Position numbers and translations under genes: made by a program
IMG/VR virus record: IMGVR_UViG_3300047666_001239
Span: 1 to 34,467 of that record
DNA from: a virus
Strand: one strand, 5' to 3'
DNA: 34,467 nucleotides
Notes under the pieces: model-generated
The model's database searches: none
The model's input: the letters and a program-made list of their open reading frames with translations, nothing else
Told to the model about the DNA's origin: nothing
In this document: in pieces, positions 8,055-16,209 of the stretch
Numbering within the stretch: the first letter of the stretch is position 1
Layout: the number at the start of each line of letters is the position of its first letter

Positions 8055-8981
8055 TTAACCTGCGCCAGTTGAGCCAACAGACAGTTGCCATAAGGTGTAA
8101 CCTGCAGATGCTCGCGCTTCTGCACCAAACTTGAGTTTTTTCTTACTAAACACGTCATCGCTGTTTAAGTCGGTTTGACTAACAAACACAGGCGCTTTAC
8201 GGTTTTGGTACAAGAAAGGTTTGATAGGACGCGTAGTACAATGCAGCATCCATTGGGTGTTACTGGTTAGCCCAGGGTTAACAATAATATTAGTGATTTG
8301 TCCGAAGTAAGGATTAATCGAATTATCAGCAAATTTGTCACTCGTTGCCAACATACGAGCAGCAGTGGCAAGCGTTGTTGGTACTTCTAACGTGTCAGGC
8401 ACAATTTTTAATTTACGGCCATGTTCATCTTTATGGCCAGACATCATAATAATTGCCGCACCTAATGACGCATCAGCAGCCGCTAAACTTGCCCAACTTA
8501 AAGTAGCGGTTAACTTGTTAGATATGCTTTCATCTTCTTGGGTTTCAGGGTTGTAAACGGGGTGATCCGTATCGTAGAAAAACTGACCGTCGTAACACAA
8601 AGTGATAAACGCTTTATCTTTGGCCATGTTAATCAAGTCATCAGGCAACTCTTTAGCCGCTTGACCACCATCACGGGCTTGAATGGAGTATTGACCCATT
8701 TTGTCGTCGTCAATGTCATTGCGATCAACTTCAATGGTTACTTCAAAGTCTTCATTGGTTAATGAGTACTTTGATGCAGATAAACGATTAAGTACTTTTT
8801 CACCAATCCACTTGCGCATACGAGGAAAGTTGCCAAACCAAGTATAATCTTCAGTTTTAGTTGACGACGGCACTACCGTAGTGGTTTTTTCATATTGTGA
8901 CTCGTGGGTTTCAAACGTTTTATTAAAAATCGTTTTAATTGCCACGAACGCTGCTTGAATAGCGGCTTTATTTACAATCAT
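8055..8981 (-). CDS. T: Major capsid protein (Mu gpT-like)
   Basis: A 308-aa protein, close in size to Mu gpT. It shows the family's N-terminal helix (AAIQAAFVAIKTIFNKTF), the FPRMRKWIGEK segment near residues 52-62 and the DRNDIDDD...GQYSIQA motif near 88-104, followed by FYDTDHPV. gpT forms the HK97-fold icosahedral head. An in-frame ATG at 9002 exists, but the start at 8981 is chosen because AAGGAGA lies eight bases upstream and because the alternative prefix is basic and unlike the family. The start overlaps the stop of the upstream gene (ATGA). A strong terminator follows the gene. Confidence 0.92.
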   Translation of the reverse strand: MIVNKAAIQAAFVAIKTIFNKTFETHESQYEKTTTVVPSSTKTEDYTWFGNFPRMRKWIGEKVLNRLSASKYSLTNEDFEVTIEVDRNDIDDDKMGQYSIQARDGGQAAKELPDDLINMAKDKAFITLCYDGQFFYDTDHPVYNPETQEDESISNKLTATLSWASLAAADASLGAAIIMMSGHKDEHGRKLKIVPDTLEVPTTLATAARMLATSDKFADNSINPYFGQITNIIVNPGLTSNTQWMLHCTTRPIKPFLYQNRKAPVFVSQTDLNSDDVFSKKKLKFGAEARASAGYTLWQLSVGSTGAG

Positions 8982-9388
8982 GCTAGTTCTCCTTCTACCC
9001 AAATGCCATTTGGTTCAATACCCATAATTCGACCGGCTAATGAACGTGTACTACCGCCATTTGTTTTGGCAACGGTTTCGTCGTCTTCCAAATAGCATTG
9101 ATTAAATAAGTCGGCTTGTGCTACAGCATCACCAACACTGTTTTTTGCGAAGAACAAACGTTCGCGTCGAACTTCAACTGTTTTTGCGCCATTTGCACCT
9201 GCCGTGTTATCAACGGCTTCTTCTGCAATACCTGCGAACTTTAAACCGGCTTTAGTGGTGGCTTTGTTGGCATAGCCGCCATCAATTATCACAATGGCAC
9301 CGCCATGAATTACTGCACCTGCAGCTAAGGCAAGTACAAGCAAATTACCGCCTTTTTGTAAGGTACCTTTATCTTTAATTAACGCCAT
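8978..9388 (-). CDS. Probable capsid decoration / head-stabilising protein
   Basis: A 136-aa protein between protease/scaffold and capsid genes. It is rich in Gly, Ala and Val with short beta repeats (GGAIVIIDGGYANKATTKA) and ends in RIMGIEPNGIWVEGELA. This resembles the small beta-barrel cement proteins of Mu-like and DUF2190-type heads. The first codon is coupled to the stop of gene I, and its TGA overlaps the capsid ATG. Other possibilities are a minor head protein without cement role. No active site is visible. Confidence 0.6.
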   Translation of the reverse strand: MALIKDKGTLQKGGNLLVLALAAGAVIHGGAIVIIDGGYANKATTKAGLKFAGIAEEAVDNTAGANGAKTVEVRRERLFFAKNSVGDAVAQADLFNQCYLEDDETVAKTNGGSTRSLAGRIMGIEPNGIWVEGELA

Positions 9389-9978
9389 TAGTCCTCTCCT
9401 TTACTGGCTTTCAGTTCAGCTTTGAATTCTTTCTGGCTAAGGCCCATGTTTTTACACATAGCTATTTGCTCAGTAGACAAGTCATCACCTTCTTTACCTT
9501 TAGGCTTTTCTTTGCCTTTGGTTTGCGTATCAGTTAACGCGGCAATAGCAATACGTGGCTCAAGCATGGCTTTTAATGCAACAGCGCCTTGGCTCTTACC
9601 GACAGTTTCTAAGTAATCACGATCGGCTTGGCCAGTAATTTTGGCGGCATTGTCTTTTAATAGCTGTTCAACTGAATTTTCATCAGTGCCATTTTTTAAT
9701 GCGGCTAATTGCTGATTAACATCGTTATACGTGGCAATAGGCACAAATTTCGTCGCATCAACTTCTTTGCCACCACCTGCTTTTAAAGCAACAACACTTT
9801 GGTTAGCAGTATTTAAATCTTTTTCTAGTTGGCCAGATTTATCGGCTTTGGTTTTTAACGCAGCAATAGCGGTTGAAGCTAAATCTTGAAGTTTTTTTAG
9901 TGCTACCGCATTAGATAAATCGTCATCTGTATGCGCAATACCAAGTAAACCAAGCATTAATTTAAATGCTTCATTCAT
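9388..9978 (-). CDS. Z: Nested scaffold protein (Mu gpZ-like), internal start in gene I
   Basis: Within gene I, an AGGAGA sequence stands about six bases before an in-frame ATG at 9978. The product would be 196 aa, begin MNEAFKLMLGLLGIAH and consist of the helical, Ala/Lys/Gln-rich scaffold half. Mu makes its scaffold Z in exactly this nested way, and lambda does the same with Nu3 inside C. The boundary fits the end of the protease domain (a Thr/Pro/Asn-rich linker just before). The call rests on the ribosome site, frame and family precedent. Confidence 0.75.
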   Translation of the reverse strand: MNEAFKLMLGLLGIAHTDDDLSNAVALKKLQDLASTAIAALKTKADKSGQLEKDLNTANQSVVALKAGGGKEVDATKFVPIATYNDVNQQLAALKNGTDENSVEQLLKDNAAKITGQADRDYLETVGKSQGAVALKAMLEPRIAIAALTDTQTKGKEKPKGKEGDDLSTEQIAMCKNMGLSQKEFKAELKASKGED

Positions 9979-10566
9979 AGTGTCTTCTCCTGGAGTGGTG
10001 TGATTAGTTAAATTAGGTGGATTGGTTTTTGCTTTTAATGCGGCAATTGCTTTCATGCCATCAACCGCAGGGTCATTGGTTAACGCTACGTGCATTAAAT
10101 TGGTGGGGCGGCCTGTTAGTGTGTCGTAGGCGAATACGGCAGAGGTATAACGATATTCTTTGTCGTCTATTGCTTTTTGGCCGTCAGGTGTAAAGTCAAC
10201 ATTTAGGGCATATAACCCTTCGCCTTCAACGTATTCAAAATCGTCAAACCACGCAGCTGCAGGTGCAGGCTGACCGTTTTCTTCGGTGTGCATAGTTTGA
10301 TGTTCGTAATCAAAATGATAGTCGTTTGACCGCAGGGCAGCGTTGGCTTTTAAAATGGCAAAGGCTTCGCTGTCCATTAGCCACTTGCCGCCTTCAACAT
10401 CGTCAGGACGTCCGTCTTTAGAAGAGAAGTAACCACTGGGTAATAATTGCACTCGATTGTTTTTAACATTATCAAGTGAGCCAACAGAAAAACTTAACAC
10501 TGCTAAGGCCGTGTTATTTTTATTAGTTAATGTCGCTATAGCGACTTTTGATTTTTTAAATTTCAT
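9388..10566 (-). CDS. I: Prohead protease with scaffold (Mu gpI-like)
   Basis: A 392-aa protein matching the Mu I family. The N-terminal half (about residues 20-190) is the protease, with the segments LLPSGYFSSKDGRP, DYEHQTMHTEENG and ALTNDPAV; the His of YEHQ and the Ser/Thr-Asn-Pro segment are the expected active-site regions. The C-terminal half is Ala/Lys rich and helical and is the internal scaffold. As in Mu, an in-frame start for a separate scaffold product lies at 9978. There is no evident Shine-Dalgarno sequence at 10566, and the start codon is part of the right arm of a stem-loop inside the late-promoter repeat. The protein cleaves itself and the scaffold during head maturation. Confidence 0.88.
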   Translation of the reverse strand: MKFKKSKVAIATLTNKNNTALAVLSFSVGSLDNVKNNRVQLLPSGYFSSKDGRPDDVEGGKWLMDSEAFAILKANAALRSNDYHFDYEHQTMHTEENGQPAPAAAWFDDFEYVEGEGLYALNVDFTPDGQKAIDDKEYRYTSAVFAYDTLTGRPTNLMHVALTNDPAVDGMKAIAALKAKTNPPNLTNHTTPGEDTMNEAFKLMLGLLGIAHTDDDLSNAVALKKLQDLASTAIAALKTKADKSGQLEKDLNTANQSVVALKAGGGKEVDATKFVPIATYNDVNQQLAALKNGTDENSVEQLLKDNAAKITGQADRDYLETVGKSQGAVALKAMLEPRIAIAALTDTQTKGKEKPKGKEGDDLSTEQIAMCKNMGLSQKEFKAELKASKGED

Positions 10567-10621
10567 GCAGCCAGAATGGCAGCATGTGGGATTGCTTTAT
10601 AATAACTTGTATTAGTAAATT
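10564..10621 (-). promoter_or_regulatory. Candidate late promoter PI with start-codon stem-loop
   Basis: This 58-bp stretch matches 19200-19257 at 46 of 58 positions without gaps. The conserved parts are AATTTACTAATACA, GTTATT and the dyad CATGCTGCC ... GGCNGCATG (10564-10586). It lies between the terminator behind the gpG gene and gene I, the place of Mu's PI promoter. The upstream conserved block is a candidate Mor/C-type activator site. The dyad includes the ATG of gene I, so it may also form an mRNA hairpin that affects initiation. Confidence 0.6.
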
Positions 10622-10757
10622 TTAATTACATGGGGAAAGGTAAAAGAGGGGTTTTAACGAGCATTGGTAAATTACAAGCAAACCACGTTAGCCATGTGAT
10701 TTATGAAACGTTTATGAATTATTTAAAGCCACTTAACCGAGTTAAACGCCTCATTAC

Positions 10758-10798
10758 AACCAAAACACCTAAACATGGCTTAAAATACGTTTTAGGTG
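10758..10798 (-). terminator. Probable terminator after the gpG-like gene
   Basis: On the minus strand CACCTAAA (10798-10791) pairs perfectly with TTTAGGTG (10773-10766) across a 17-base loop, followed by TTTTGGTT. The stem overlaps the stop codon of the virion morphogenesis gene. The long loop lowers confidence. Together with the promoter-like repeat further down, it separates the lysis/head-1 transcript from the I-capsid-tail transcript. The remaining bases 10622-10757 show no convincing gene. Confidence 0.5.
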
Positions 10799-11238
10799 CT
10801 AACAAGGTGAGAACGTAATATATCTAATATTTCCACTTCGTCTGAATCACTTACACCTAAAAATTGACGCGCTGGAATGTTCGCTCTCTCTCTGCCAAAT
10901 TGATGTGTTGCGGCATATTCCATATTTGAGCCAAACATTAATTGATTGCCATTTAGTTGGTAATTTAACAAATCAGCCAAGGTGCCATAGCCTCGTAGTA
11001 TTTTGTCAGACTGGCCAGATAAACTTTTATTCTCAATGGTGTTAATACTTAGCGGCTCCCATGATTGACCATCAGGGCTAAGTTCTCTGCTCATACGGTT
11101 TTGAGTCGATTCAAGCATGTGCTCGCCAATTTCTCTAAGCGCTGGGCTTAAATCATCTGATTGGCTAAGTAAACGATTTAATGCTCTGGCTATGGCTTCT
11201 TCGCCCAGTAAATCAACGCTAACAAAAGAGCCAGCCAT
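10792..11238 (-). CDS. Virion morphogenesis protein (Mu gpG-like, tail completion family)
   Basis: A 148-aa protein with the family's features: a helical N-terminal part with EIGEHMLESTQNRMSRE, the DGQSWEPLS motif around residues 55-64, and a C-terminal ATHQFGRE...IPARQFLG segment. This is the phage virion morphogenesis / P2 gpS-related family that includes Mu gpG and acts in joining head and tail. The ATG overlaps the stop of the upstream 78-aa gene by one base. It is the last gene before a terminator and the PI-like repeat, as gene G precedes I in Mu. Confidence 0.85.
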   Translation of the reverse strand: MAGSFVSVDLLGEEAIARALNRLLSQSDDLSPALREIGEHMLESTQNRMSRELSPDGQSWEPLSINTIENKSLSGQSDKILRGYGTLADLLNYQLNGNQLMFGSNMEYAATHQFGRERANIPARQFLGVSDSDEVEILDILRSHLVST

Positions 11239-11474
11239 TAAAGGCCAGCCATTAAATCAATGTCGGCTTGGGTTTGCGCTAACGCATGAAGGCTTGAGTA
11301 AATTTCAGCAAACAAGGTTTGTTCATCCGCTGAAGATTTAGCGTCAAGTACTTCAACTTGTGCAACTTTATCGCTAAAGCTAAGCGTAGTGTTATTTATT
11401 ACTAATACTGCTGCATTGGCATTATCACGGCTTGTTGATTTCTGCCTTAGTTTTTCTAACATTGTCGTAGCCAT
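11238..11474 (-). CDS. Unknown small virion-module protein (78 aa)
   Basis: A 78-aa protein between MuF and the gpG-like gene. The sequence is mainly helical, with VAQVEVLDAKSSADEQTLFAEIYSSLHALAQ in its centre (shown in part: EIYSSLHALAQTQADIDL). It lacks Cys, membrane spans and known motifs. It overlaps the neighbour genes by one base on both sides, so it is certainly part of the head operon. I do not recognise the family. A small helical accessory of head assembly is possible, but no function can be given. Confidence 0.6.
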   Translation of the reverse strand: MATTMLEKLRQKSTSRDNANAAVLVINNTTLSFSDKVAQVEVLDAKSSADEQTLFAEIYSSLHALAQTQADIDLMAGL

Positions 11475-12877
11475 TAAAATGCTGCCTCTAATAATTTATC
11501 AAAATATACCGCTATGCCTTCGTCCCACTTTGCTAATGCATCACGGTTAAGTAACCACATAGCAAAATGCTCAGCGTGCCATTCAAAGTCATTACTTAAA
11601 CTGTATTGAGTAACACCATGTCCATAAGGCACTGGCATGCGTGGTTTACCTGCTTTGTAATGTACTTGATGGCCTATCTCATGTAACCAAGTAACTAATG
11701 CGCCACCGTTGTCACCACTTTCGCTAGCTGTTCTAACAATATGAGAAAGTGACCATTGCTTGTTTCCTTCACGCATTAATAATATAGCATTTTCTACCGC
11801 TTCTGCTAAGTCGTCAAATTGAACTTTGTTAAATCGGGTATCTGATTTGACTTTAACAACCACATGATTTTTATTACGCCAGGTAAAACCGTTGGTTCTG
11901 CTCGCATTACGCGTGGTAAAATAGCTATGCGTAGCACTACCCATGTTTAAATACGGCTGAACTTGTGGCGCTAAGTTACGTGATGCTTTGGTTTTAGCGC
12001 CCATTTGTGCTTGTTTGAGAAACAAGGTTTTAATGTCGTGTTTATCTAAAAATTGACCAAGCTGGTTCAAGCGTTCTTTAGCCGGTGTAAACTCAGCTAG
12101 CTTTTTATTCAAGCTGTGAACATCTGCACCGGGCACGCTACTAAATGCTGTAGGCGCTATACGCGGCGGTGGCGTAAAAGTCTCCGCTTTCTTTTTTGCT
12201 TGTTGCGCTAAATTTTTATTAATTGTTTGCTTTTGTGGAGCATAGTCAAAGCTTGGATCAATACCTTTGGGGATCACATGTTCTTCACCCGTGACTTTAT
12301 CAACCCATGCTTTAGTGCCATCATTAGGCGCTTTGCTAATGTTTAAATTTTTACGGTTTACATAGGCTTGGCTTCGACCACGAACTTTGCACTTACAGCC
12401 CCAGCCGTTCTGTGGGAAATGTGTTTGCCACCACTCATCACTTTTGGGTAAAAGTAAACTATGCCAGGATAAATGCATTGGCCTTGGGTGAATACTATCG
12501 CCGTGTTGATATTCCCAATAGGCAAAGTGCTGAAGCTGCTCGTATCGGCCAGCATTATAGCTTTGACGCATGTTGGTATCGTAAATAATACGACTACGCC
12601 AAGCGCTTGAGCCAGTATGTTCCCAGCCGTGCTTTGCACGTATTTGTTTAAAGTTTGTTTTAAGCCAACCGATTGACTTACCTTCAGCTATCGCGCTATC
12701 AACCATTTTGCGCATGTCGTTAAGTAAATCATCTTTCATCGCACCGGCAATCATAAAGCCGTTGTTATGGCCAGCGGCCCAAACATCAGCCCAACGCTCA
12801 GTTGGTATGTTTAATTTAGCTCTAAAGAAATCAATAGACTCTTGAAAAGGCAGTGAACCATAACGGGCTTCAGGCAT
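11474..12877 (-). CDS. MuF head morphogenesis protein with C-terminal zinc-metalloprotease domain
   Basis: A 467-aa protein. The first 190 residues are the Mu F / SPP1 gp7-type minor head domain: RSRIIYDTNMRQSYNAGRY at 95-111, HPRPMHLSWHS at 130-140 and GWGCKCKVRG at 158-167. MuF joins the portal and is packaged in the head. The C-terminal part (about 265-467) is an addition. It contains HEIGHQVHY starting at 399, a zinc-binding HExxH, and EWHAEHF near 432-438 with candidate third ligands. This is a zincin fold of the kind found in MuF-type polymorphic proteins, so the enzyme could be carried in the virion and enter the next host with DNA. Whether it acts on host or phage protein is unknown. 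The start is ATG at 12877 with GGAT upstream. Confidence 0.85.
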   Translation of the reverse strand: MPEARYGSLPFQESIDFFRAKLNIPTERWADVWAAGHNNGFMIAGAMKDDLLNDMRKMVDSAIAEGKSIGWLKTNFKQIRAKHGWEHTGSSAWRSRIIYDTNMRQSYNAGRYEQLQHFAYWEYQHGDSIHPRPMHLSWHSLLLPKSDEWWQTHFPQNGWGCKCKVRGRSQAYVNRKNLNISKAPNDGTKAWVDKVTGEEHVIPKGIDPSFDYAPQKQTINKNLAQQAKKKAETFTPPPRIAPTAFSSVPGADVHSLNKKLAEFTPAKERLNQLGQFLDKHDIKTLFLKQAQMGAKTKASRNLAPQVQPYLNMGSATHSYFTTRNASRTNGFTWRNKNHVVVKVKSDTRFNKVQFDDLAEAVENAILLMREGNKQWSLSHIVRTASESGDNGGALVTWLHEIGHQVHYKAGKPRMPVPYGHGVTQYSLSNDFEWHAEHFAMWLLNRDALAKWDEGIAVYFDKLLEAAF

Positions 12878-12944
12878 GCTTTATCCGTTTAGCAGTTATG
12901 TGAATATACCAACGCGGATAACGTTTAATAAATTTGGCTAGCAT
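12870..12944 (-). CDS. Possible 24-aa basic peptide between portal and MuF genes
   Basis: A mini-frame starts at ATG 12944 inside the portal stop (TAATG) and ends with TGA overlapping the MuF start by eight bases. The peptide, MLAKFIKRYPRWYIHITAKR then IKHA, is strongly basic and aromatic. The coupling on both sides suggests that it is read, either for its product or to carry ribosomes across to MuF. It is far too short for any family call. Confidence 0.35.
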   Translation of the reverse strand: MLAKFIKRYPRWYIHITAKRIKHA

Positions 12945-14578
12945 TACTGGCCATCCTCAACATCTGCCATACCGCCAAGCTCGCTTGCCACCAGTGCTAA
13001 TTGCAGCACTTCACTGGCCTCATCAATTGATAAGTCCATGGTATTTAATTGTTCTTGTAGCTCTTCAAGTGACGTAGCGCCATTAATTAACGTTTCAATG
13101 TCATCATTAAAGCCTTGCAGTATTGGGCTAAAACCATCAGTTAATTGATGAGTAAATAAGTCAGCAGTATCTTTATTTTGTGCTTGGTCAGCTTTAGTTT
13201 TTAACGCGGCCAACTTAGTAATAGCCATGTTTTTCAGTTTGGCTTGTGGCTTAGTTTCTTTTGGTTTTTCGTCTTTTACCGCGCTAGAGAGGTCTTTTTT
13301 CTCTTCTTCTACTACAACAGCAAGCACGGCTTCACCGGGTTTAGGTAATGGGATTTGTAGCTTTTCATTTACCCAGTTCACAGGAATTTGCACACCCGTA
13401 GATACTAGCCCTGGTAAGCTGTCAGAAAACAGTTTCATGTCTTCTGCTTCAGTGGTGTCGTGAACTAAGCGGGGGCAGCGGCTAGGCTTGGTGTAGCTTC
13501 TGCAATTAAACATGTACATGGGCAACACAATATCGCGCGTTGCTGTGCTATCAATTTGAGTCAGATCACTATCACGTATTTCACCGCGCACTTCATCATG
13601 CACACTACCCAACGCATTGGTTGAGCTTTTACCATCAGCCTGGCTTGTTAATGTACCGCCTAAAATAGCCTTGCTCATGGCTTTGTCCATGAACTCCATC
13701 ATGTAAGCAAACGGTTTCTCACTGCCTTTAGCGGCTTCTTCAAACTCTATTTGCATCCCTTGTGGAATAATGCCACCTGCATTGTGGCCAATACCCATTA
13801 CTGCTTGTAGCAAGGTTCTTTTTTCTGTTGAGCTTGCGCCGGTTGGATATTTACCTACACGCAGCGGTAAGCCATAAATCTCATTGAACTCAGCTAAATC
13901 GCGTACAGAGTAGTTTTTAAAGATATAGGGCCATGCCAATATACGGGCTAAACCATTACGTGAAACATAACCCGATTTAGTTTTGTGAACATGCTTAACC
14001 CAACCAAATGGGTTGAGGGCTTCACCGTTGGGGGTGTTATCACGCAAACGAATATCGTTGCGATCATCTCTGTTGATCATAAACCAACTTGGGTCTTTAA
14101 AATCTATGGATTTTTGTAACCATAGTTTTTCTTCTTGGTGCCAAGTAACTTCACTATTTGAAAAGCCTTTTAAAATAGCGTCTGACATATCAAAGAAGGT
14201 GTCAGGCAAAAAGGTCATGTCTTCAAGCAGCTCTTGCAGCATGTCAGTATCGCGTATCTCTTCTTTAATGGCATTACGCGGTGGTACTAATTTCCATGGT
14301 ACCGACTTCATGCACAAACGACGCTTTTGCAGCTCAGAAAACAAATGGGTGTCTTTTTCTTCAATGTCTTCTGCTAATTCACATTGGGCAATAATATCGC
14401 CTTGCTCGGCTTGCAACAAAATACCTGCCAATTTAGCCGGTGTTAACCCTTTGCTTGGATGCTCTGCATAATGGTTTTGCAAATGCGCTAACTTAACTTC
14501 ATCAGTTTGCGGCGTGGTTAAGTCGTCTTTTCTTAATGGGTTGCCGAGCGTATCAACCAGCCCTTTGTAGTTAGACAT
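12944..14578 (-). CDS. Portal protein (Mu gp29-like, DUF935)
   Basis: A 544-aa protein of the DUF935 family. It shows the N-terminal segment YKGLVDTLGNPLRK, the core motif FELQKRRL-like FSELQKRRLCM, and the TLTSQADGKSSTNALGSVH segment near residue 315-335 that is diagnostic for Mu-type portals. The portal dodecamer forms the head vertex for packaging and ejection. The ATG at 14578 is preferred to the one at 14587: the sequence AAGGAG lies ten bases before the former but only one base before the latter. It begins two bases after the terminase stop. The C-terminal 130 residues are Lys/Glu/Ala rich. Confidence 0.92.
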   Translation of the reverse strand: MSNYKGLVDTLGNPLRKDDLTTPQTDEVKLAHLQNHYAEHPSKGLTPAKLAGILLQAEQGDIIAQCELAEDIEEKDTHLFSELQKRRLCMKSVPWKLVPPRNAIKEEIRDTDMLQELLEDMTFLPDTFFDMSDAILKGFSNSEVTWHQEEKLWLQKSIDFKDPSWFMINRDDRNDIRLRDNTPNGEALNPFGWVKHVHKTKSGYVSRNGLARILAWPYIFKNYSVRDLAEFNEIYGLPLRVGKYPTGASSTEKRTLLQAVMGIGHNAGGIIPQGMQIEFEEAAKGSEKPFAYMMEFMDKAMSKAILGGTLTSQADGKSSTNALGSVHDEVRGEIRDSDLTQIDSTATRDIVLPMYMFNCRSYTKPSRCPRLVHDTTEAEDMKLFSDSLPGLVSTGVQIPVNWVNEKLQIPLPKPGEAVLAVVVEEEKKDLSSAVKDEKPKETKPQAKLKNMAITKLAALKTKADQAQNKDTADLFTHQLTDGFSPILQGFNDDIETLINGATSLEELQEQLNTMDLSIDEASEVLQLALVASELGGMADVEDGQ

Positions 14579-14580
14579 GG

Positions 14581-16209
14581 TTACCATGCTCCTTTTTTAT
14601 TACTGGGAAAATCATCGTCTTCTTCATCACGATCTTTTGGTGGTAATGGGGTGTATTCAATGACGCCGCCGTCCATCCAACTGGCACGAACGGCCATTAC
14701 AAGGCCAACAGCTACGTCACCATGGCGTTGTCTGCCATCGGTGCCTTTAGTGCTACCTTTATCAATTTTAGGGACACCGTTAATAATTTTTATTTGCCCC
14801 ATGTCGTCTAGAACATCTTGATGACGAGGGATTTCTAAGTTTAGATCTTCAAATTCAGCTTTTAGTTTTGGCATCCATTCCATATACCAACGCTCGGTTA
14901 GCATTACTTGCTCAACCATTTCTGTGCCATAACGCAAGGCAGCTGATTCGGCCAAGTAACCACCGTTACCCGTTGCATCAAAGGCCAAACCTTGTAAACG
15001 CGGTAAGCGATCACATAAATAAAATAATATTTCGCGTTGGGCGTCATACGTTAAGTTACTCATTTCAAGCAAGAACGGTACGCGCTTGGTTAAGTCTTTA
15101 TTGATTTGCAGTGGTACGAATACCGAGAGATCACCTTTACGGGCAAAATCTTCACCGAAGGCGTGGTTTAAATCTTTATTAAGCTTGGCTAAGTGAGGTT
15201 TTAACTCGTCTTGCCATTCTTTTATTTGAACTTCTTTATGCTTTGCCGACCACTCTAAAAAGTCACTTGGGGCGGTAAAGCGAATAATGGGAATGTCTTT
15301 TTTCATGGCTTGCTCAACAAGCACACGTTTTATATAAACACCACCGCCTTGTTTAGGCACGCAAGCGTATTCTTCTAGGGCATCATCTTCTGTGGCGGTT
15401 TGGTTTAACAGAGCCGCTTTCCATATATCCTCAACTTCTTGAGTCCATGCTTTGTGACGTGTTTGGCTTATACGTTTATAAAGCCCTTCATTACACGCAT
15501 CATCAAGGGTAATACGATGTACGGAGTATTCTTTTTTACCCGCACGACTGTCTTGTATAAGGGTATTGAAGAGGTTGTCTGTACCATTATGGGTGCTAAT
15601 TAATCTAATTTTAGCGCCCCACATAGTTAATGCGCTGGCCGCTTTAAGTACTTCAGCTAAACGGTCATGAAAGGCGGCTTCGTCAATAGTAACGTTGCCT
15701 TGCATACCACGTAAGTTTGACGGGTTAGAGCTTAACGCTTGTATTTTGTAGCCACTGGCAAAGTTGATGGTGAAGGTAAGGATCTCTTTTCCTTCTTGCC
15801 CTTCATCTATAAATATTTCTTCTTCAATATCACCTGCGGCTTTATCAAATGCCATTGCCCACATGGCGCAAGCGTCGATAAATTCGCGCGCCATGTCTTT
15901 GGTTGAACCCACATAAAAGTGGTTGGTACCAAAGGCAACTTTACTTTTACTGGCCTCTAAAACGGCATCGGCAGCTTCTGCCCAGGTTAAGCCCGTTCGA
16001 CGTGACTTTTCAGCTATTTTTAATATGGACTCGTCGGCCATCCAACGCTTTTGATAACCTAATAAAACTTCATCAGGATCAAAAGGAATAAACACGGGTA
16101 AACCAAAACGTTTCTCTGTGTTGTCACAATTGTTGATCGCTTTTTGATAGCTAGAAAGTTTTAGCTCTGGCTTAGTTTGCTTAACAACTGGTGACGGGGG
16201 CAATATCAT
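14581..16209 (-). CDS. Terminase large subunit (Mu gp28-like)
   Basis: A 542-aa packaging motor protein. The ATPase half holds a deviant Walker A (SRRTGLTWAEA, about residues 69-79), Walker B VTIDEA at 173-178 with Asp176 and Glu177, and a coupling motif ISTHNGT near 204-210. The nuclease half, with an RNase H fold, shows GEDFARKGDLSV near 352-363 and FDATGNGG at 410-417. This enzyme cuts and packages Mu-type genomes headful from an integrated copy. Its ATG overlaps the stop of the gp27-like gene by one base. All expected catalytic segments are present, so it should be functional. Confidence 0.92.
   Translation of the reverse strand: MILPPSPVVKQTKPELKLSSYQKAINNCDNTEKRFGLPVFIPFDPDEVLLGYQKRWMADESILKIAEKSRRTGLTWAEAADAVLEASKSKVAFGTNHFYVGSTKDMAREFIDACAMWAMAFDKAAGDIEEEIFIDEGQEGKEILTFTINFASGYKIQALSSNPSNLRGMQGNVTIDEAAFHDRLAEVLKAASALTMWGAKIRLISTHNGTDNLFNTLIQDSRAGKKEYSVHRITLDDACNEGLYKRISQTRHKAWTQEVEDIWKAALLNQTATEDDALEEYACVPKQGGGVYIKRVLVEQAMKKDIPIIRFTAPSDFLEWSAKHKEVQIKEWQDELKPHLAKLNKDLNHAFGEDFARKGDLSVFVPLQINKDLTKRVPFLLEMSNLTYDAQREILFYLCDRLPRLQGLAFDATGNGGYLAESAALRYGTEMVEQVMLTERWYMEWMPKLKAEFEDLNLEIPRHQDVLDDMGQIKIINGVPKIDKGSTKGTDGRQRHGDVAVGLVMAVRASWMDGGVIEYTPLPPKDRDEEDDDFPSNKKGAW

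Noticed and set aside
8982-9002. Upstream ATG for the capsid gene
   Set aside because: The seven extra residues cover the AAGGAGA ribosome site of the better start and overlap the upstream gene.
10630-10818. 62-residue plus-strand frame between gpG-like gene and gene I
   Set aside because: Isolated plus-strand frame in the late minus-strand region without ribosome site; it overlaps the terminator and the end of the gpG-like gene.
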